Assembly (NCBI RefSeq): GCF_001907695.1
Contig: NZ_KV880639.1
Coordinates: forward strand, 136,103 to 200,102
Reading direction: 5' to 3'
DNA: 64,000 nt
Source of the DNA: Thalassospira sp. TSL5-1
GTDB taxonomy: Bacteria; Pseudomonadota; Alphaproteobacteria; Rhodospirillales; Thalassospiraceae
How positions within the stretch are numbered: position 1 is the stretch's first letter; each line of letters opens with the position of its first letter. A model generated the notes under the pieces. That model saw only the letters and a program-made list of their open reading frames with translations, made no database searches and was not told the origin of the DNA. A program made the translations under genes and the position numbers. Shown here one piece after another: positions 35,283-44,269 of this stretch.

Positions 35283-36242
35283 CTAACGTCTATCCTGCGC
35301 CCCAAATGCAATCGCGGGCTGATTTTCCTCGATATCTTTCAGGGTGATGGCCACTTCCTTTTTCAGCCAGCGAATAAAAGCCAACACACGCGGGCGATTC
35401 AGGTTTTCTTCCGGGCAGGTCACATAGTAGGCATAGTTTGAGGCCACTTTTTGCGAAAAGGGCCGTACCAGAAGCCCTGCCTTCAAATCTTGCGCAGCTA
35501 GCGATGTACGGGCAACGCCAATACCCTGCCCCACCAGGGCCGCCTGAATAACCATATCCCCACTGTTAAACCGCAGGCCCCGGCGCAAATCAATGCCGGT
35601 TACGCCCACACCGTCCAACCAAAACTGCCAATCCGCCGCACTGGTTTTATGATCATCGGATGTGGCATCATGCAGCAATCGATGGGCGGCAATATCCCGT
35701 GGTTCGCGCAAAGGCGGGCTTGAAGCCAGATATTCCGGGCTGCACACCGGAAAAATCTCGTCGCACATCAATCGTTCAACATACAGGTTCGGGTAGCGCC
35801 CGCGCCCGAAGCGAACCGCCAAATCAATACCTTCACGGCGAAAATCCACCAGCCGGTCATCAGCATGGATGCGCACATCAATATCGGGATGCTCGTTTCT
35901 AAAATAGCCCAGTCGCGGGATCAGCCATTTTACCGCAAAGGACTGCAGCACACTTACCGTCACCACGCCAGCTTCCTCAACGGCAAGCAGACTTTCGATC
36001 TCGCTGGCAATGCGGGTAAACCCCTCGCTGGTGGCACGCGCCAGGCGCTCGCCTTCATCGGTCAGTTGCAAGCGGCGTGGCAGGCGAAAAAACAGGCGAA
36101 ACCCCAGATATTCCTCAAGCTGCCTGATCTGCTGGCTCACCGCCCCCTGGGTGACAAAAAGTTCCTCGGCAGCACGGGTAAAATTCAAATGCCGGGCGGC
36201 GGCATCAAACGCACGCAAGGCCTGCAATGGCGGTAATCGCAT
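35283..36242 (-). CDS. LysR-family regulator, GcvA-like
   Basis: A 319-residue LTTR. The HTH (about 5-62) has the GcvA-group look: LPPLQALRAFDAAARHLNFTRAAEELFVTQGAVSQQIRQLEEYLG. The substrate-binding domain begins near 90, with DIDVRIHADDRLVDFRREGIDLAVRFGRGRYP, the typical signature of this branch. The frame opens at 36293, but the ATG at 36242 with a GGGGGG stretch upstream matches family N-termini. The ligand is unknown. Two ATTAG-N5-CTA motifs lie between and inside the neighbouring DUF1127 gene and are plausible binding sites, since E. coli GcvA sites carry CTAAT. Confidence 0.92.
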   Translation of the reverse strand: MRLPPLQALRAFDAAARHLNFTRAAEELFVTQGAVSQQIRQLEEYLGFRLFFRLPRRLQLTDEGERLARATSEGFTRIASEIESLLAVEEAGVVTVSVLQSFAVKWLIPRLGYFRNEHPDIDVRIHADDRLVDFRREGIDLAVRFGRGRYPNLYVERLMCDEIFPVCSPEYLASSPPLREPRDIAAHRLLHDATSDDHKTSAADWQFWLDGVGVTGIDLRRGLRFNSGDMVIQAALVGQGIGVARTSLAAQDLKAGLLVRPFSQKVASNYAYYVTCPEENLNRPRVLAFIRWLKKEVAITLKDIEENQPAIAFGAQDRR

Positions 36243-36310
36243 TTGCCCCCCAAGAAAAATTACTGGCGGCCAAACGGGCCCTTGTCCTGGCAAGGGCCTG
36301 CCGCAAAACC

Positions 36311-36325
36311 ATTAGTCTGGCTAAT
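36311..36325. promoter_or_regulatory. LTTR-type palindrome ATTAG-N5-CTAAT
   Basis: Perfect 5-base arms around TCTGG, 69 bases upstream of the LysR start. It contains the T-N11-A pattern of LysR-family sites. A 13-base inverted match is found at 36454-36467. Confidence 0.5.
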
Positions 36326-36435
36326 ATATAAACCGAGAATATATGGTTTGTCATTGGGCATTTTCTGGACAAAAACTCTGTGCAACGCACATGATAACAG
36401 CCATATCCCCGTATTACGGGACGGAGTTGACCAAG

Positions 36436-36774
36436 ATGCCTTTTCCAAACCCCATTAGCCAGACTAGCGAACTGTGCCCTAAAACGCCTGTCCCCTGCAC
36501 GCTTCCGGCCAATTCCATAAAAAGCAGCAACCGGACACGCAACATCATCATCGTTGGGCTGCATGACATGGCAGCGCAGGTGCCAAACCGCTTTCTGGAT
36601 GCCATCAACCGTTTCTTTGACGCCCTTGCGTACCGCCTCACGACACGCCGCAAACAGCGCCTTGATGTTCGCATCCTGAGTGACCGCCAATTGGCAGATA
36701 TCGGTCTTTCGCGGCGCGACTTTCATCATACTCCCGAAAAACCGGCCCATTGGAACTTTCATTTGAAAAATTGA
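36436..36774 (+). CDS. DUF1127-type small protein
   Basis: A 112-residue frame whose last ~60 residues carry the DUF1127 (YjiS-like) signature: basic TTRRKQRLDVRILSDRQLADIGLSRRDF. In Rhodobacter and Agrobacterium such short basic proteins affect phosphate or carbon metabolism by binding RNA. GGAG lies about 10 bases before the ATG at 36436. An in-frame ATG at 36568 would give a 68-residue protein made only of the conserved part, and it would leave the second ATTAG motif outside the gene. The start is therefore open. Single gene. Confidence 0.72.
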   Translation: MPFPNPISQTSELCPKTPVPCTLPANSIKSSNRTRNIIIVGLHDMAAQVPNRFLDAINRFFDALAYRLTTRRKQRLDVRILSDRQLADIGLSRRDFHHTPEKPAHWNFHLKN

Positions 36775-36877
36775 TCTGTCTGCTTGCGACCAATTGAAAA
36801 GAATACGTATCCTGTTTTCTGGAAATTGCGTTCGACGGTGGACCATCCCCGCCGCCTTGCCCCGGAAAGGATCAGAC

Positions 36878-38047
36878 ATGGCCAAAAAGCAGAAACCGGC
36901 TTCAAAGAAAACAACCTCTGACAAGAAAAACGACGACACCCCGGTTCTTGACGATGCGGTTCACAAAACCCAGCACAGTCGCAGCCATGCCAACCGCCAT
37001 CCCGACCTGCAGGGCCTTGATAGTGAAACCCGCGACCATATGCTGCTGGATTCCGAAAGCCTGACCATGGAGCGCGTGGATGATGGCGATGGAACGCATC
37101 ATCACCATCATCATAATAAAGACAAACATACCAGCGATGCTGCCACCAAACGACAAAACGATGTCGAAATGGCGCACAAAGACACGATGAAAACCGAAAA
37201 AGAGGCTGCCGCTGTCGCCAAACGGGCAACCCATATCATTCACAAACAGGTCAGCATTCCGGCCGACCTACCCGATACCCCCGATGAACCGTTAAAAAAA
37301 ATCAAGACCAAACAATATCTTGAACTTATTGCCCCGCTGCATATCGAGCTTCTGAAATTTCAGAACTGGGTCAAAAGTGAAAAGGTCAAGGCCCTGATCA
37401 TTTTTGAAGGCCGCGATGCAGCAGGCAAAGGCGGCACCATCAAACGCTTTACCGAACATCTCAATCCGCGTGGTGCGCGGGTGGTTGCGCTTGATAAACC
37501 CAATGATCGCGAAGTCACCCAATGGTATTTCCAGCGTTATATGGAACATCTGCCATCCGGTGGTGAAATCGTGCTGTTTGACCGGTCATGGTACAACCGG
37601 GCAATGGTGGAGCGGGTGATGGGCTTTTGCACCCGTTTTGAAGTTAGCGAATTTCTGCAATCCGTTCCCGAGCTCGAACGGATGTTGCTGCGCTCCCACA
37701 TTTCAATGACCAAATTCTATTTTTCCGTCAGCAAGGACGAACAGGCACGTCGTTTCGCCCAACGCCAGGAAGACCCGCTAAAACAATGGAAACTCAGCCC
37801 GGTTGATTTGGCCTCGCAAAATCTGTGGGACGAATATACCGAGGCCAAGGAAGAAATGTTTTACGCCACCTCTACCCAGGCCTGCCCGTGGGTGATTGTC
37901 AAATCTGACGACAAAAAACGTGCTCGCATCAATGCCATTCGTTATTTCCTGTCGCAATTTGACTATCAGGGCAAACTGCCCGATCTGCTGCAATACGATC
38001 CGCGCATCATTCGCAGTGTTGATCAGGAACTGGGGATCGACGAATAA
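36878..38047 (+). CDS. ppk2: Polyphosphate kinase 2 family protein with disordered N-terminal extension
   Basis: Transfers phosphate between polyphosphate and nucleotides. The PPK2 core (about 145-375) has Walker A EGRDAAGKGGTIK (Glu177-Lys189, invariant Lys184), Walker B LFDRSWYNRAMVERVMGFC, and the lid region RRFAQRQEDPLKQWKLSP, all intact. In addition there are ~140 N-terminal residues that are highly charged and lack hydrophobic blocks, including a natural His run at 74-79. Ordinary PPK2 class I proteins are about 270-300 residues. The start at 36878 has GGAAAGGA 7 bases upstream, the frame from 36794 does not. Preference for ADP or GDP is not readable from sequence. Confidence 0.93.
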   Translation: MAKKQKPASKKTTSDKKNDDTPVLDDAVHKTQHSRSHANRHPDLQGLDSETRDHMLLDSESLTMERVDDGDGTHHHHHHNKDKHTSDAATKRQNDVEMAHKDTMKTEKEAAAVAKRATHIIHKQVSIPADLPDTPDEPLKKIKTKQYLELIAPLHIELLKFQNWVKSEKVKALIIFEGRDAAGKGGTIKRFTEHLNPRGARVVALDKPNDREVTQWYFQRYMEHLPSGGEIVLFDRSWYNRAMVERVMGFCTRFEVSEFLQSVPELERMLLRSHISMTKFYFSVSKDEQARRFAQRQEDPLKQWKLSPVDLASQNLWDEYTEAKEEMFYATSTQACPWVIVKSDDKKRARINAIRYFLSQFDYQGKLPDLLQYDPRIIRSVDQELGIDE

Positions 38048-38284
38048 CGGCGGCGCGATCTGGCGCGTTTTGGTCTTTCCCAAAACGCGCCATCCGCCCT
38101 TGCAAACCGTCCAAAATCACGCGCGACACAACGCAATGTTTTCCCCGCGCGCCTTTCGCGACTTCGCCCGTACAAACCCCTCCCGGCCCGCAGATCTGAC
38201 GAAGTTTTGCGCCACCAATTGACAAGCCCGCCGCCCACAGCCTTTATAAGGCACAGGAAAAACCACAAAATGGGAGGCCGCCGC

Positions 38285-39154
38285 ATGGCCAAATGTGCAT
38301 TTATCGGGCTTGGCGTGATGGGATATCCGATGGCCGGACATCTTCAAAAAGCCGGGCACAGTGTTACCGTTTATAATCGTACCGCCAGCAAAGCCGAAAA
38401 ATGGGCCGCAGAGTTTGGCGGAAATTTTGCCGAAACACCGGCAAAGGCCGCCGAAGGCGCGGATTTTGTTTTTTGCTGCGTTGGCAATGATGATGATTTA
38501 CGCAGTGTCATCACCGGCCCCAATGGTGCATTAGCGGGCATGGCTGCTGGCAGCATCCTGATTGATAACACCACCGCATCAGCAAATGTTGCCCGCGAAC
38601 TTTATGAAACCGCCGTCAAACAGGGCGTTTCCTTTATTGATGCGCCGGTTTCCGGTGGGCAGGCCGGGGCCGAAAACGGCGTTTTGACCGTGATGTGTGG
38701 CGGCGATCAGGAGGCGTTTGACAAAGCATCCCCCGTCATTGATGCCTTTGCCCGCTCCTGCCAGTTACTGGGCGAAAGCGGCAGCGGCCAGTTGACCAAA
38801 ATGGTCAACCAGATTTGCATTGCCGGGCTGGTTCAGGGGCTGTCGGAAGCCATGAATTTTGGCAACAAGGCCGGCCTTGATATGACCAAGGTCATTGATG
38901 TGATTTCCAAAGGGGCTGCTGGTAGCTGGCAAATGGAAAATCGCGGCCAGACGATGGTGGATGGCAAATTCGATTTTGGTTTTGCCGTGGACTGGATGCG
39001 CAAGGATCTGGGCATTTGCCTGGAGGAAGCTGGTCGCAATGGTGCTCGTCTGCCGGTAACGGCGCTTGTTGACCAGTTCTACGCTCAGGTTCAGGGACGT
39101 GGCGGCAATCGCTGGGATACATCCAGCCTGATCCACCTTCTGGCAAACGACTGA
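38285..39154 (+). CDS. NAD(P)-dependent beta-hydroxyacid dehydrogenase (3-hydroxyisobutyrate/tartronate-semialdehyde reductase type)
   Basis: A 289-residue two-domain dehydrogenase. Rossmann motif FIGLGVMGYPMAGHLQKAG at about 5-23. The substrate loop DAPVSGGQAGAENGVLTVMCGG and the catalytic Lys in QLTKMVNQI are intact. The second strand ends in YNRTASKAEKW, whose Arg favours NADP. The start at 38285 follows GGGAGG. Candidates are 3-hydroxyisobutyrate dehydrogenase, glyoxylate reductase and the GarR-type reductase. The valine pathway would fit the amino-acid catabolism encoded elsewhere in the window, but the neighbours do not decide. It has a strong terminator downstream. Confidence 0.88.
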   Translation: MAKCAFIGLGVMGYPMAGHLQKAGHSVTVYNRTASKAEKWAAEFGGNFAETPAKAAEGADFVFCCVGNDDDLRSVITGPNGALAGMAAGSILIDNTTASANVARELYETAVKQGVSFIDAPVSGGQAGAENGVLTVMCGGDQEAFDKASPVIDAFARSCQLLGESGSGQLTKMVNQICIAGLVQGLSEAMNFGNKAGLDMTKVIDVISKGAAGSWQMENRGQTMVDGKFDFGFAVDWMRKDLGICLEEAGRNGARLPVTALVDQFYAQVQGRGGNRWDTSSLIHLLAND

Positions 39155-39173
39155 TTTTCCAACGCATCTATTG

Positions 39174-39206
39174 AAAATGGCGGCACCCTGAGATGCCGCC
39201 ATTTTT
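39174..39206 (+). terminator. Terminator of the beta-hydroxyacid dehydrogenase gene
   Basis: Perfect 12-bp stem AAAATGGCGGCA/TGCCGCCATTTT, 8-base loop, T-rich tail. Confidence 0.9.
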
Positions 39207-39252
39207 ATTACCATCATTATAACTGGCCCAAACAGGCCTTCAACGAAGGTAA

Positions 39253-40791
39253 TTACAAGCCCGCACGCAATAACGGTTCAACCTGACTGCGATATTGCGC
39301 CAGCATCCCGTTATTGAAATAGCCAACGGCACATTCCAAAACCTCGTCATGTGGGGCATCGCCGTTTTGGGCCTGATCACCGGCATCAGGTGCAATCTCG
39401 TCAGTTTGCGGATTGGGGGCCTGATCCTCGGCCTTCACGCCATCCTTACCAAGACGGTCTATTTCAATAGAGGCGGCACATTTATCCGCATCAACCGACG
39501 TTATAGTTTTGCGCGGGTCACGACGGCGCGGCGGCAGGGCGTGAGCAAGATCAATCTCGCGATCAAACTCCTCGGCATCCTTCAGCTTCACCTCGATGTC
39601 GGGCACAACACCATTGCCCTGAACGATGTGATCTTCCGGGGTGGTATAATAACCTGTGGTGATTTTAACACCGCCACCGCCCGAAAGCGGCATGATACGC
39701 TGCATGGAGCCTTTGCCAAACGACCGTTCGCCAATGATAATACCACGGCCATTTTCACGCAAAGCCGCCGCCATCAATTCAGCCCCCGAAGCAGACCCGC
39801 GATCCAGCAGGATCACCATCGGAACACCGGCAAAAAAGCTGCCACGATCGGCTTCATATGTGCGCATTTTGCGTTCGCCCCGGCCTTCGGTGGCAACGAT
39901 CAGGCCTTTTGACAAAAACTGATCGGCAATGTCGGCGGCCGAATCAAGCAATCCACCCGGGTTGCGCCGCAAATCAACGATAATGCCGCGCGGATTGGCG
40001 ACGGTTTTGGTCAATTCTTTCAAATAATCCCGGGTCTGTTCCAGGGTATTGGCATCAAACCGGGAAACCCGGATATAGGGAATGTCATGATCAATGATCG
40101 CAGCGGTAACGGACGGCACCTCAATTTTGGCCCGGCGAATGACGACATCAAAATTTTTGTCCTTACGCAAAATACCAAGGCGCACCGGCTCTCCCACCCG
40201 TCCGCGCATCAAACGCACGGCTTCCGATATCGGCTGGCCTTTCATCTCGTGATCGTCAATCGAGGTAATACGATCATTGGGTTGCAAACCGGCACGGGCA
40301 GCGGGAGTGTCGTCAATCGGCGAAACAATGCGAATTTGTTTGTCTTCGTCCTGCGCGATAACAATCCCGACACCGGCAAAGCTGCCTTCGGTACTTTCCT
40401 GCAGGCGCTTGAACATATCTTCCGACATATAGGCGCTATGCGGGTCGAGGTCGTGCAAACTATGATCCAGCACCTCGCCGACAACATTTTCGGGTGACTT
40501 GTCCTTTAGTTCCAGCTTGGGCAAATCCGCGATGGAATCATCAACAAACTTTTTGGTATCGACATCAAAAACATAGGTTTCACGCAAAACCTGCAAGGCT
40601 TCAACATACAGGCTGTCAGCCCGATCAAGTTGATCATCGGTGGCATTCGGATCAACATAACCACGGTAGGCATCGAGGAAACGCTGTTCGTCCTGATCGG
40701 CCCAAACGGGTCCGGCACAGGCCACCAATCGTGTTCCGGCAAAGGCAATGATTATTCCGAAAACAATTGGTAAAATTCCCTTCCGCAGCAC
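39253..40791 (-). CDS. ctpA: S41 family carboxyl-terminal processing protease
   Basis: Periplasmic serine protease with a Ser/Lys dyad that trims or degrades envelope proteins from the C-terminus. Of 512 residues, the N-terminal hydrophobic segment (about 5-26) is an export signal. The PDZ domain lies about 110-200 (GVGIVIAQDEDKQ...NDRITSID). The catalytic block DRGSASGAELMAAAL contains nucleophile Ser335, and GERSFGKGSMQ contains Lys360, the usual 25-residue spacing. The C-terminal ~90 residues are unusually acidic and probably disordered. In Rhodospirillales a ctpA gene commonly follows an EnvC-type gene, but here the upstream region is non-coding. Confidence 0.94.
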   Translation of the reverse strand: MLRKGILPIVFGIIIAFAGTRLVACAGPVWADQDEQRFLDAYRGYVDPNATDDQLDRADSLYVEALQVLRETYVFDVDTKKFVDDSIADLPKLELKDKSPENVVGEVLDHSLHDLDPHSAYMSEDMFKRLQESTEGSFAGVGIVIAQDEDKQIRIVSPIDDTPAARAGLQPNDRITSIDDHEMKGQPISEAVRLMRGRVGEPVRLGILRKDKNFDVVIRRAKIEVPSVTAAIIDHDIPYIRVSRFDANTLEQTRDYLKELTKTVANPRGIIVDLRRNPGGLLDSAADIADQFLSKGLIVATEGRGERKMRTYEADRGSFFAGVPMVILLDRGSASGAELMAAALRENGRGIIIGERSFGKGSMQRIMPLSGGGGVKITTGYYTTPEDHIVQGNGVVPDIEVKLKDAEEFDREIDLAHALPPRRRDPRKTITSVDADKCAASIEIDRLGKDGVKAEDQAPNPQTDEIAPDAGDQAQNGDAPHDEVLECAVGYFNNGMLAQYRSQVEPLLRAGL

Positions 40792-41124
40792 CGCAGGCTC
40801 CTTGTCATCAAGTTTACATAGTATCAGGCGTTATATTCTTTACCGCACAAACGCGCCCCAAAAGGCAAAATTTCCGGGACTTCATCTCAAGAACAGATAT
40901 ATCCCAATTACGGCAAGACAATATATAGGCCTGCCACAACAAAAAATAAATCGGCCTTGGCAAATACAGTCCGGTAAATTAACGGGATTGATCATCCTGC
41001 GACAATATGGACTCGAATTCCGGCATAAGCTTGATTATGCTGTCTGGAACAAATGATGCCCGGCAAAAGATCGCGGCACATCCGAGCGGGCGCCTCACTG
41101 TTTACTAGGGAGACGTCATAATTC
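40792..41124. other. AT-rich divergent intergenic region
   Basis: About 330 bases between ctpA and the acyl-CoA dehydrogenase gene. No coding frame. It holds a small stem GCATAA/TTATGC (about 41022-41040). GGGAGA lies upstream of the acyl-CoA dehydrogenase start. Promoters are expected but not assignable. Confidence 0.5.
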
Positions 41125-42915
41125 ATGACCGACTATTCGCCACCCATTGATGATATACGGTTCATCCTCCGTCATGTCATCGGCTTGGATCATATTGCCG
41201 GCATTCCGGCCTTTGCCGATGCTACACCCGAAACCATTGATGCCATTCTGGATGAAGCAGGCAAACTGGCAGCAAGTCATCTTGCGCCATTAAACAGAAC
41301 GGGTGACAAACAGGGTGCGCATTTGCAACCCGATGGCACTGTTAAAACACCAGATGGCTGGCAAAACGCCTATCAACTGTTCCAGGAAGGCGGCTGGCAG
41401 GGTATTTCAGCCGATCCCGATCATGGCGGCATGGGATTGCCGCTTGTTGTCGGGGCTGCCGTTGCCGAATTTTGGCATTCCGCCAATATGGCCTTTGCCC
41501 TGTGCCCGATGCTCACAGCCGGTGCGATTGAACTTCTGACCACACATGGTTCGCCTGCCCAAAAAGAGCTTTATCTGACCCGACTGATTTCCGGCGAATG
41601 GACAGGCACCATGAACCTGACCGAACCCCAGGCCGGTTCTGACCTTGCGCAAATACGCACCCGTGCGGAGCCCGATGGCACCGGCAACTGGCGTATTCGC
41701 GGGCAAAAAATATTCATCACATATGGCGATCATGATCTGACCGAAAATATCGTTCATCTGGTTTTGGCGCGCACACCCGATGCACCAGCTGGTGTCAAAG
41801 GTATTTCACTGTTTATCGTGCCCAAGTTTTTAACAGCTGAAAACGGCACGATTGGTGAACGCAACGATGTGCATGTCGTTTCGCTGGAACATAAGCTGGG
41901 CATTCACGCCAGCCCCACCGCCGTTTTATCGTTTGGCGACCAAGACGGTGCTGTTGGTTATCTTGTTGGCGAAGAAGGCCAGGGTCTTGCTGCCATGTTC
42001 ACCATGATGAACAATGCCCGCCTTGCCGTAGGCCAACAAGGCATTGCCATTGGTGAACGCGCCTATCAGCAGGCACTGGATTATGCCAAAACCCGCATTC
42101 AGGGGCGCGACACCACAGGCACCCCCTGCCCCATCCTGCATCATCCCGATATTGCACGCATGCTGCTTCGCATGCGGGCCAGCACCGAGGCCGCCCGTAT
42201 TATGGCACTTTATGCGGCCAACCAGCTCGACATTGCGCATCATCATCATGATGACAGCACATCGCGCAAGGCACAGGCGCGGGCTGACCTTCTGATCCCC
42301 ATGATCAAGGCCTGGGCAACCGATCTTGGTGTGGAAAATGCCTCGTTGGGCATTCAGGTGCATGGCGGCATGGGCTTTATCGAGGAAACCGGGGCGGCCC
42401 AGCATTTGCGCGATGCCCGCATTGCGCCCATCTATGAGGGCACCAACGGCATTCAGGCAATGGACCTGATCGGGCGCAAGCTGTTGCGCGATAAAGGCAC
42501 CACCGCCTTCGAGCTGATCGACACAATCGAGGCCTATATCGATGATACTGCCGATGCCCGCACCCTCAATACAGCACTTGAGCATCTCAAAACCTCTATC
42601 CAGTTGATCCTGGATCAATGTGCGGATGACCCTGTCCGCGCCCAAACAGCGGCAAGCCCGTTTTTGCGGCTTTTTGCCATTGTTTGTGGTGGCTGGTTGA
42701 TGCTCAGGTCTGGCACAGCACTTGAAAATGGCAATCACACATTTTCAGTTGCTTTTACCAACCGCAAGCGTGCATCTGTTGCGTTCTATCTCAGCCAGAT
42801 TTTGCCGGAATGCGAAATGCTGCAGGTCCAAATCCGTCATGCCCTCACCCCCGGCATCATTCCCCACGCCGATAACGTTTTGACAGAAATTGAAACCGGC
42901 TTTGCAACCGACTAA
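41125..42915 (+). CDS. Long-form acyl-CoA dehydrogenase (DmdC/FadE5-like)
   Basis: A 596-residue flavoprotein of the large acyl-CoA dehydrogenase type (usual members have ~380 residues). FAD and substrate regions include GEWTGTMNLTEPQAGSDL, and KIFITYGDHDLTENIVHLVLAR. The catalytic base is Glu438 in APIYEGTNGIQAMDL, so the active site is intact. An extra C-terminal domain of ~130 residues follows. Close relatives include 3-methylthiopropanoyl-CoA dehydrogenase and medium/long-chain enzymes. It is not of the isovaleryl-CoA type, which is shorter and lacks the extra domain. It lies upstream of lptF, with a nested hairpin between. Confidence 0.9.
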   Translation: MTDYSPPIDDIRFILRHVIGLDHIAGIPAFADATPETIDAILDEAGKLAASHLAPLNRTGDKQGAHLQPDGTVKTPDGWQNAYQLFQEGGWQGISADPDHGGMGLPLVVGAAVAEFWHSANMAFALCPMLTAGAIELLTTHGSPAQKELYLTRLISGEWTGTMNLTEPQAGSDLAQIRTRAEPDGTGNWRIRGQKIFITYGDHDLTENIVHLVLARTPDAPAGVKGISLFIVPKFLTAENGTIGERNDVHVVSLEHKLGIHASPTAVLSFGDQDGAVGYLVGEEGQGLAAMFTMMNNARLAVGQQGIAIGERAYQQALDYAKTRIQGRDTTGTPCPILHHPDIARMLLRMRASTEAARIMALYAANQLDIAHHHHDDSTSRKAQARADLLIPMIKAWATDLGVENASLGIQVHGGMGFIEETGAAQHLRDARIAPIYEGTNGIQAMDLIGRKLLRDKGTTAFELIDTIEAYIDDTADARTLNTALEHLKTSIQLILDQCADDPVRAQTAASPFLRLFAIVCGGWLMLRSGTALENGNHTFSVAFTNRKRASVAFYLSQILPECEMLQVQIRHALTPGIIPHADNVLTEIETGFATD

Positions 42916-42931
42916 CGGGCATGCAGCATCA

Positions 42932-42983
42932 GGCCCGCCATTTGCCGTTGCGGGTGAAAATCCGCAATGCACCACGGCGGGCC
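42932..42983 (+). other. Nested hairpin between acyl-CoA dehydrogenase and lptF
   Basis: Outer stem GGCCCGCC/GGCGGGCC (42932-42939, 42976-42983) encloses an inner stem TTGCGG/CCGCAA (42948-42953, 42962-42967) with asymmetric internal loops. It is followed by TCCTGTTTCAGGGGG rather than a T-tract. It could be a terminator variant or a structured leader for the lptF operon. Confidence 0.45.
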
Positions 42984-43135
42984 TCCTGTTTCAGGGGGAA
43001 TTTACAGTCGATAATACGCTGGAAAACAAGCCAATTTCCATTGGCAAGCCTTCAATTTGGCGAATACGAAAAAATACGGAAATTTTCGGCTAATTTCCTG
43101 TTTCTGTTTTTATCGGCTTCTCTATAATCCGCCCG

Positions 43136-44269
43136 ATGAATCGCTTGACCCGATATATGCTCAAACAGCAGCTTATCATGATGGTTTTTGTGACACTGGG
43201 CCTGCTCTGTGTCATCTGGCTGTCACAAAGCCTGCGTTTCGTGGAAATGATTGTGAACCGGGGTCTGTCGATTTCGGTCTTTTTGCATTTGACCTCCCTG
43301 CTACTGCCAAGTTTCCTCACGATCATTTTGCCGATCGCTTTGTTTTTCGTGGTGGTATTCACCTATAACAAGCTGATCCAGGACCGCGAACTGATCGTGA
43401 TGCGATCTGCCGGCTTAAGCCAATGGGCACTGGCAAAACCGGCAATTATCCTGTCGGTTGGTGTAGCGGCTGTAGGATATTTCTTAACACTCTATTATCT
43501 CCCCTACAGCTATCGTCAATTCAAGCAACTGCAATACACCATCCGGAACGACTATTCGTCGGTCCTGTTGCAAGAAGGCAGCTTCACCGATATTGACGGA
43601 TTGACGATCTATGTACGCGAAGTCGGGCAGGATAATGAGCTGATGGGCATTTTGGTTCATGATGCCCGCAATCCCAAAGCACAAAGCACCATGATGGCAA
43701 AACATGGTGCGCTTATTCGGACCGACAAGGGGCCGCGCATTGTGCTGCTCGATGGCAATCGGCAGGAAGTGAACATCCAGGACGGCACCATGTCGATCCT
43801 GTATTTTGATCGATATGCGGTTGATATTGCCGAGGACGTGAACGATCCATCCCTTCGGTATCTTGAGGCCCGCGAACGCAGTGTCAGCAACCTGCTTACC
43901 GCTGATCCCCCCGACATTCAGCCACAGGATATTCGCAAATACCGCGCCGAAGGGCATGAAAGGCTGATTTCGCCACTTTATGCTGTGGGCTTCGCCGCGC
44001 TGGCACTGGCCGTTCTGGTTTCAGGCAGCTTTTCACGCCGTACCCAGCATTCCCGCCTTTTAATCGCCATCGCGCTCATGATCGGCAGCGAGGCGGCGGC
44101 AATCGCGCTTAAAAATCTTGCGGCGAAAAACCCTGCCTTCATTGTGCTTATGTACCTTAACGTTTTAATCCCCATTGTTGGCGGAATGTACTGGACCTTG
44201 CGTGGGCCGAAAATCACTCTGGCCCGTAAGGCAGGCAAAAACAGTCAGGAAGAAGGATCCGCCCCATGA
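43136..44269 (+). CDS. lptF: LPS export ABC transporter permease LptF
   Basis: Inner-membrane permease of the LptB2FG complex that extracts LPS from the inner membrane and pushes it along the LptCAD bridge. A 377-residue YjgP/YjgQ family protein. An N-terminal pair of helices (about 12-35 and 50-80) leads to a periplasmic beta-jellyroll (about 120-270), followed by three C-terminal helices (from LISPLYAVGFAALALAVLVSG). The coupling-helix region LIQDRELIVMRSAGLSQWAL contacts LptB. The stop overlaps the lptG start by four bases (ATGA). First of a run with lptG, lptD, surA, pdxA and rsmA. Confidence 0.95.
   Translation: MNRLTRYMLKQQLIMMVFVTLGLLCVIWLSQSLRFVEMIVNRGLSISVFLHLTSLLLPSFLTIILPIALFFVVVFTYNKLIQDRELIVMRSAGLSQWALAKPAIILSVGVAAVGYFLTLYYLPYSYRQFKQLQYTIRNDYSSVLLQEGSFTDIDGLTIYVREVGQDNELMGILVHDARNPKAQSTMMAKHGALIRTDKGPRIVLLDGNRQEVNIQDGTMSILYFDRYAVDIAEDVNDPSLRYLEARERSVSNLLTADPPDIQPQDIRKYRAEGHERLISPLYAVGFAALALAVLVSGSFSRRTQHSRLLIAIALMIGSEAAAIALKNLAAKNPAFIVLMYLNVLIPIVGGMYWTLRGPKITLARKAGKNSQEEGSAP

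Noticed and set aside
36794..36877. Upstream extension of the PPK2 frame
   Set aside because: The ATG at 36878 has a good ribosome site. The extension starts with no such site.
37097..37114. Run of six His codons
   Set aside because: Considered as a sign of a cloning tag, but it lies inside a natural charged extension with mixed CAT/CAC codons and no vector sequence.
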